In this document: positions 4,778 through 6,547 of the stretch, piece after piece | How positions within the stretch are numbered: the first letter of the stretch is position 1 | Layout: each line of letters opens with the position of its first letter | Assembly: GCA_022561675.1 (NCBI GenBank) | Contig: JADFQT010000145.1 | Span: forward strand, 1 to 6,547 | Source of the DNA: Chloroflexota bacterium | Lineage (GTDB): Bacteria; Chloroflexota; Dehalococcoidia; Lucifugimonadales; UBA3495 | Direction of reading: 5' to 3' | Length of the DNA stretch: 6,547 bases | Program-made: the position numbers and the translations under genes | Notes under the pieces: generated by a model | What the model was told of the DNA's origin: nothing | Database searches by the model: none | The model's input: only the letters and a program-made list of their open reading frames with translations

Positions 4778-5026
4778 ATGGAGCAATCTCCCGGACCCAA
4801 CTTGATTAGCCCCCAGGAAATCATGCAGGAGAATCTGGTGTTTTTGAGAGAGTACGCCAGGCTTCTGCTGATTGAAGAGGATGAAACCCTGACTCCGGTC
4901 GAGGATTTCAAAGATGTGTTGATGCAAGAATTCATGGCCATGGGCACTTATTTGAAGTTGACCGAACGGGATATGATGCTGCTGATCTTCAAAGATATTT
5001 TGAGCCACGGCATTCACCTGGAGTAG
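4778..5026 (+). CDS. Acidic 82-aa hypothetical protein
   Basis: I do not recognise this protein. It is strongly acidic (16 Asp/Glu against 6 Lys/Arg), has no signal peptide or TM segment, and looks mostly helical. Hydrophobic residues fall into two amphipathic helices, about 12-34 and 40-78, with a Met-rich stretch (LMQEFMAM, 48-55, and MML, 66-68). This suits a small cytosolic helical-bundle or partner-binding protein. Start choice is uncertain: AAAGGA lies 11 nt before this ATG, which is long, while an internal ATG at residue 16 (4823) has AGGA only 4 nt before it and would give 67 aa. Codon usage and the sensible helical pattern favour this frame over the Ser/Cys-rich minus-strand frames across it. 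No clear promoter or terminator of its own was found, and its neighbours give no functional hint. Confidence 0.6.
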   Translation: MEQSPGPNLISPQEIMQENLVFLREYARLLLIEEDETLTPVEDFKDVLMQEFMAMGTYLKLTERDMMLLIFKDILSHGIHLE

Positions 5027-5182
5027 CCCGGCCGATTTTCCCGGTTGCGGCACCTGTTCTTTACACGCGGCGGACTCGAGGTCATGAGCCAGCCGGGGTC
5101 ACTCCCTCTGGCTAAATGGTTCTCGATTGAGAGAAATCTCACCGCCAACCCCTCCAAATCCGAATGTTTCTGCTATGCGTAT

Positions 5183-5202
5183 TAGTTGACACCTAGTTGG
5201 CA
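5183..5202 (+). promoter_or_regulatory. Direct repeat TAGTTGRCA with 11-bp period over the -35, candidate operator
   Basis: TAGTTGACA (5183-5191) and TAGTTGGCA (5194-5202) are direct copies 11 bp apart, so the same DNA face is presented one helical turn later. This arrangement is typical of tandem binding by winged-helix dimers of the OmpR type. The first copy contains the -35, so binding should repress or, with adapted contacts, activate. A second pair, CGTATTA at 5178-5184 and 5208-5214, flanks it at 30 bp. Confidence 0.4.
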
Positions 5203-5215
5203 GCTAACGTATTAT
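5186..5215 (+). promoter_or_regulatory. Strong sigma-70-type promoter of the S49 peptidase gene
   Basis: A perfect TTGACA (-35, 5186-5191) is followed after 18 bp by TATTAT (-10, 5210-5215, 5 of 6). Expected start is near 5222, giving a leader of about 105 nt. It is the best consensus match among the promoters in this window. Confidence 0.75.
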
Positions 5216-5327
5216 CCCCATGCCCAGCCTCATAAGAATGGGGTATCCGGAAGAAGGGCTATCCGGTTGCTAGAACCGGGTTGGGACGACGCCTAACCGG
5301 TTCGGTGCATCGGATCTACTAAAGAGC

Positions 5328-6368
5328 ATGAGCAGAATCGCCCGGTTTTTCCTCAGTTGGTACGTTGCCATCCCGGCCTTGGCCGTCGTTGGCATCGTGC
5401 TTGGTTACCTGGCCTTCTTCAACCTTTTCCCCGGCAAACCTCAAATCGGCATCATTACCATCCCCTTCGTAGTTATCAACGAAGACTCGGCCTTTGTCAT
5501 CGGATCCTACTTGGAGTACGCTCGACGTCAGCCGAGAATCAAGGGCGTGGTTCTAAAACTGAGCAGTCCGGGCGGCGGCGCCTCCTCCAGCGAAGAGCTG
5601 TACCTGGAGAGTCGCAAGCTGCGGGCAGAGAAACCGCTGGTCATGGTCATGGGCGGCCTGGTGGCCAGCGGTGGTTACATGATGGCCATGGGAGCCAACT
5701 ATACCTATGTTAAGTCCTCGTCCCTGGTTGGCAACGTGGGGGTCATCTCCTTTGCCGGCCCGGTTATTCCCTCTGTTCCGCCGGAAAACCTGGTGGTTAC
5801 CGGTCCTTCCAAGTTGAGCGGCAGCACCCGCCGAGAATGGATTGGCATGGTGGACCTGCTGAAGCAATCCTTTGCTCAAATGGTGATAACCGAGCGCGGA
5901 GATCGGCTCCGGATCAGCGAAGAACAGTTGCTGGAGGGACGTCTTTACGCCGGGGTGGAGGCAGTGCAGTTGGGTCTGGCCGATGCCATTGGTAATGACA
6001 GCGATGCGATCGAAAGGGTTGCCGACATGGCGGGAATTTCCAACTACGAACTGGTGGACATCAACACCGAGGTGGATCGTCTCTTCATACAGAAAATTAG
6101 AAGGATTTTCGCCGTATCCTCGGATGCGGAACCACCGGCAGATCTGTCCGGCGTCCTGGCCCTCATGTCCCTGGCTCAGGCTCAGGGAGACCCGGCCGGT
6201 GGCCTCAGCAGACTGGGCTATGCCGCCGGCTTGAGTGGGAGCTCCGAGTTGGGGAACTTGCTGAGGTCCGGGGTCCTGCAGCAGACCCAAGAGGATCCCC
6301 TGCCTGGATTCCCGCTGGAAATCAGCCGGCCCAATATTTATTACATCTATGCAGGTCCGTATCCGTAA
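5328..6368 (+). CDS. S49-family (SppA-like) membrane-anchored serine peptidase
   Basis: This 346-aa protein has an N-terminal membrane anchor (about 12-35) and an S49 peptidase domain (about 40-225), so the catalytic part probably faces outside. Motifs: SSPGGG (79-84), the oxyanion/substrate loop; LVASGGYMMAMGA (111-123) with the nucleophile Ser114; Lys162 in GPSKLSG as the probable general base of the Ser-Lys dyad; LLEGRLYAG (201-209); and GLADAIG (216-222). All catalytic elements are present. Family members degrade leftover signal peptides or membrane proteins; this is one single-domain subunit, the size of the Bacillus type, which oligomerises. The last 85 or so residues (260-346) are Gly/Ser/Pro-rich, not part of the core, and of unknown use. 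The Shine-Dalgarno is weak (AAAGAG, 5321-5326), unlike most genes here, so the structured leader may affect translation. The next gene overlaps its end by 20 nt. Confidence 0.88.
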   Translation: MSRIARFFLSWYVAIPALAVVGIVLGYLAFFNLFPGKPQIGIITIPFVVINEDSAFVIGSYLEYARRQPRIKGVVLKLSSPGGGASSSEELYLESRKLRAEKPLVMVMGGLVASGGYMMAMGANYTYVKSSSLVGNVGVISFAGPVIPSVPPENLVVTGPSKLSGSTRREWIGMVDLLKQSFAQMVITERGDRLRISEEQLLEGRLYAGVEAVQLGLADAIGNDSDAIERVADMAGISNYELVDINTEVDRLFIQKIRRIFAVSSDAEPPADLSGVLALMSLAQAQGDPAGGLSRLGYAAGLSGSSELGNLLRSGVLQQTQEDPLPGFPLEISRPNIYYIYAGPYP

Positions 6369-6547
6369 GCTAGGTTTATTCGTTCTTATCCCGGTGTTTG
6401 CCCTGGGATTTTTTATCGGGGCGGTGTTGTTCTTTTACCGGGGTGGCTACGATCCGCCACCCCAAGTTCAGATTTCTTTTGATGAGATTCAGCGGGCCTC
6501 AGCCAGTCCAGGCAGCTTTGTCGACCGTCCTTCGCGGCAGGCGCGGG
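6349..6547 (+). CDS. Single-TM membrane protein, truncated by the window end
   Basis: An ATG at 6349 overlaps the last 20 nt of the peptidase gene in the +1 frame and stays open for 66 codons to the window edge. The product starts with basic residues (MQVRIRKLG), then has a hydrophobic helix (about 9-29, LFVLIPVFALGFFIGAVLFF), then a Pro-rich polar stretch (DPPPQV, 35-40) and ISFDEIQRASAS (42-53), which should be extracytoplasmic. No Shine-Dalgarno precedes the ATG, so translation is probably coupled to the peptidase. The family cannot be assigned from this fragment. The overlap suggests work together with the peptidase, as partner or substrate-presenting subunit; this is inference. Confidence 0.7.
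   Translation, partial: MQVRIRKLGLFVLIPVFALGFFIGAVLFFYRGGYDPPPQVQISFDEIQRASASPGSFVDRPSRQAR

Larger units (their letters stand above)
5027..5327 (+). other. Leader and promoter region of the S49 peptidase gene
   Basis: This is a 301-bp gap without an ORF of note. Its first part has a hairpin AGCCAG (5087-5092) / CTGGCT (5108-5113) with an inner GGGG/TCCC pairing but no T-run, so at best a weak end for the 82-aa transcript. The promoter is at 5186-5215. The transcribed leader of about 105 nt repeats a CCGGTT theme: TATCCGG twice (5244-5250, 5260-5266), a perfect hairpin CCGGTT-GCTAG-AACCGG (5263-5279), and the palindrome AACCGGTT (5295-5302). I recognise no known riboswitch family. Confidence 0.55.

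Noticed and set aside
4654..5053. Minus-strand frames of 93-97 codons across the 82-aa gene
   Set aside because: Ser/Cys- or His/Gln-rich composition typical of antisense; the plus-strand frame has a sensible amphipathic pattern and fair start context.
5295..5310. GGTTCGGTGCA, tRNA T-loop-like stretch
   Set aside because: No acceptor, D- or anticodon stems can be built around it; it is part of the peptidase leader.
5553..6290. 245-codon minus-strand frame inside the S49 peptidase gene
   Set aside because: His/Gly/Gln-rich mirror of a gene with intact catalytic motifs.
1..6547. CRISPR array, insertion sequence, tRNA or rRNA
   Set aside because: No regularly spaced repeats, transposase, terminal repeats or RNA-gene structure were seen on either strand.

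Overview
The window reads as an ordinary chromosomal stretch of a moderately GC-rich bacterium with strong Shine-Dalgarno sites and recognisable sigma-70-type promoters. Several things fit Chloroflexota, perhaps a Dehalococcoidia/SAR202-like lineage: a small helix-turn-helix plus coiled-coil protein ending in a Trp-rich tail, an OmpR-type regulator with a degenerate receiver, a single-TM S49 peptidase, and an intergenic GTCATYCYGA-type repeat. This placement is an inference of low to moderate confidence; there is no rRNA or marker gene in the window.

Layout, left to right. Positions 1-228 hold no convincing gene. A beta-hydroxyacid dehydrogenase (229-1182, minus) and a GlcG/HbpS-family protein (1369-1788, plus) diverge from a 186-bp intergenic region with two good back-to-back promoters. 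A TGCCAGC-N11-GCTGGCA dyad brackets the -10 box of the dehydrogenase promoter. After a perfect 9-bp hairpin and a degenerate dispersed-repeat-like patch comes a 128-aa HTH/coiled-coil protein (2026-2412, plus). It converges on a seven-TM hemolysin III/PAQR-family membrane protein (2565-3299, minus). Upstream of that, and ended by a clear rho-independent terminator, lies an OmpR-family winged-helix regulator (3493-4245, minus) whose receiver has lost every phosphorylation residue; its promoter is at 4313-4341.

A 532-bp, more AT-rich stretch follows. It holds that promoter, two perfect palindromes and a 10-nt match to the complement of an extended Shine-Dalgarno. Next are an unrecognised acidic 82-aa protein (4778-5026, plus), a 301-bp leader region with a near-consensus promoter and an 11-bp-period direct repeat over its -35, and an S49/SppA-type membrane peptidase (5328-6368, plus). 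The start of a single-TM membrane protein overlaps the peptidase's 3' end by 20 nt and runs off the window (6349-6547).

How the genes relate: the dehydrogenase/GlcG pair may belong to small hydroxyacid (glycolate/tartronate-semialdehyde-type) metabolism. The peptidase and the overlapping membrane gene look translationally coupled and probably act together at the membrane. The other genes look like single transcription units. I found no complete undescribed multi-gene system. The best leads are the phosphorylation-dead regulator, the promoter-embedded operators, the HTH/coiled-coil protein and the peptidase-membrane protein pair.
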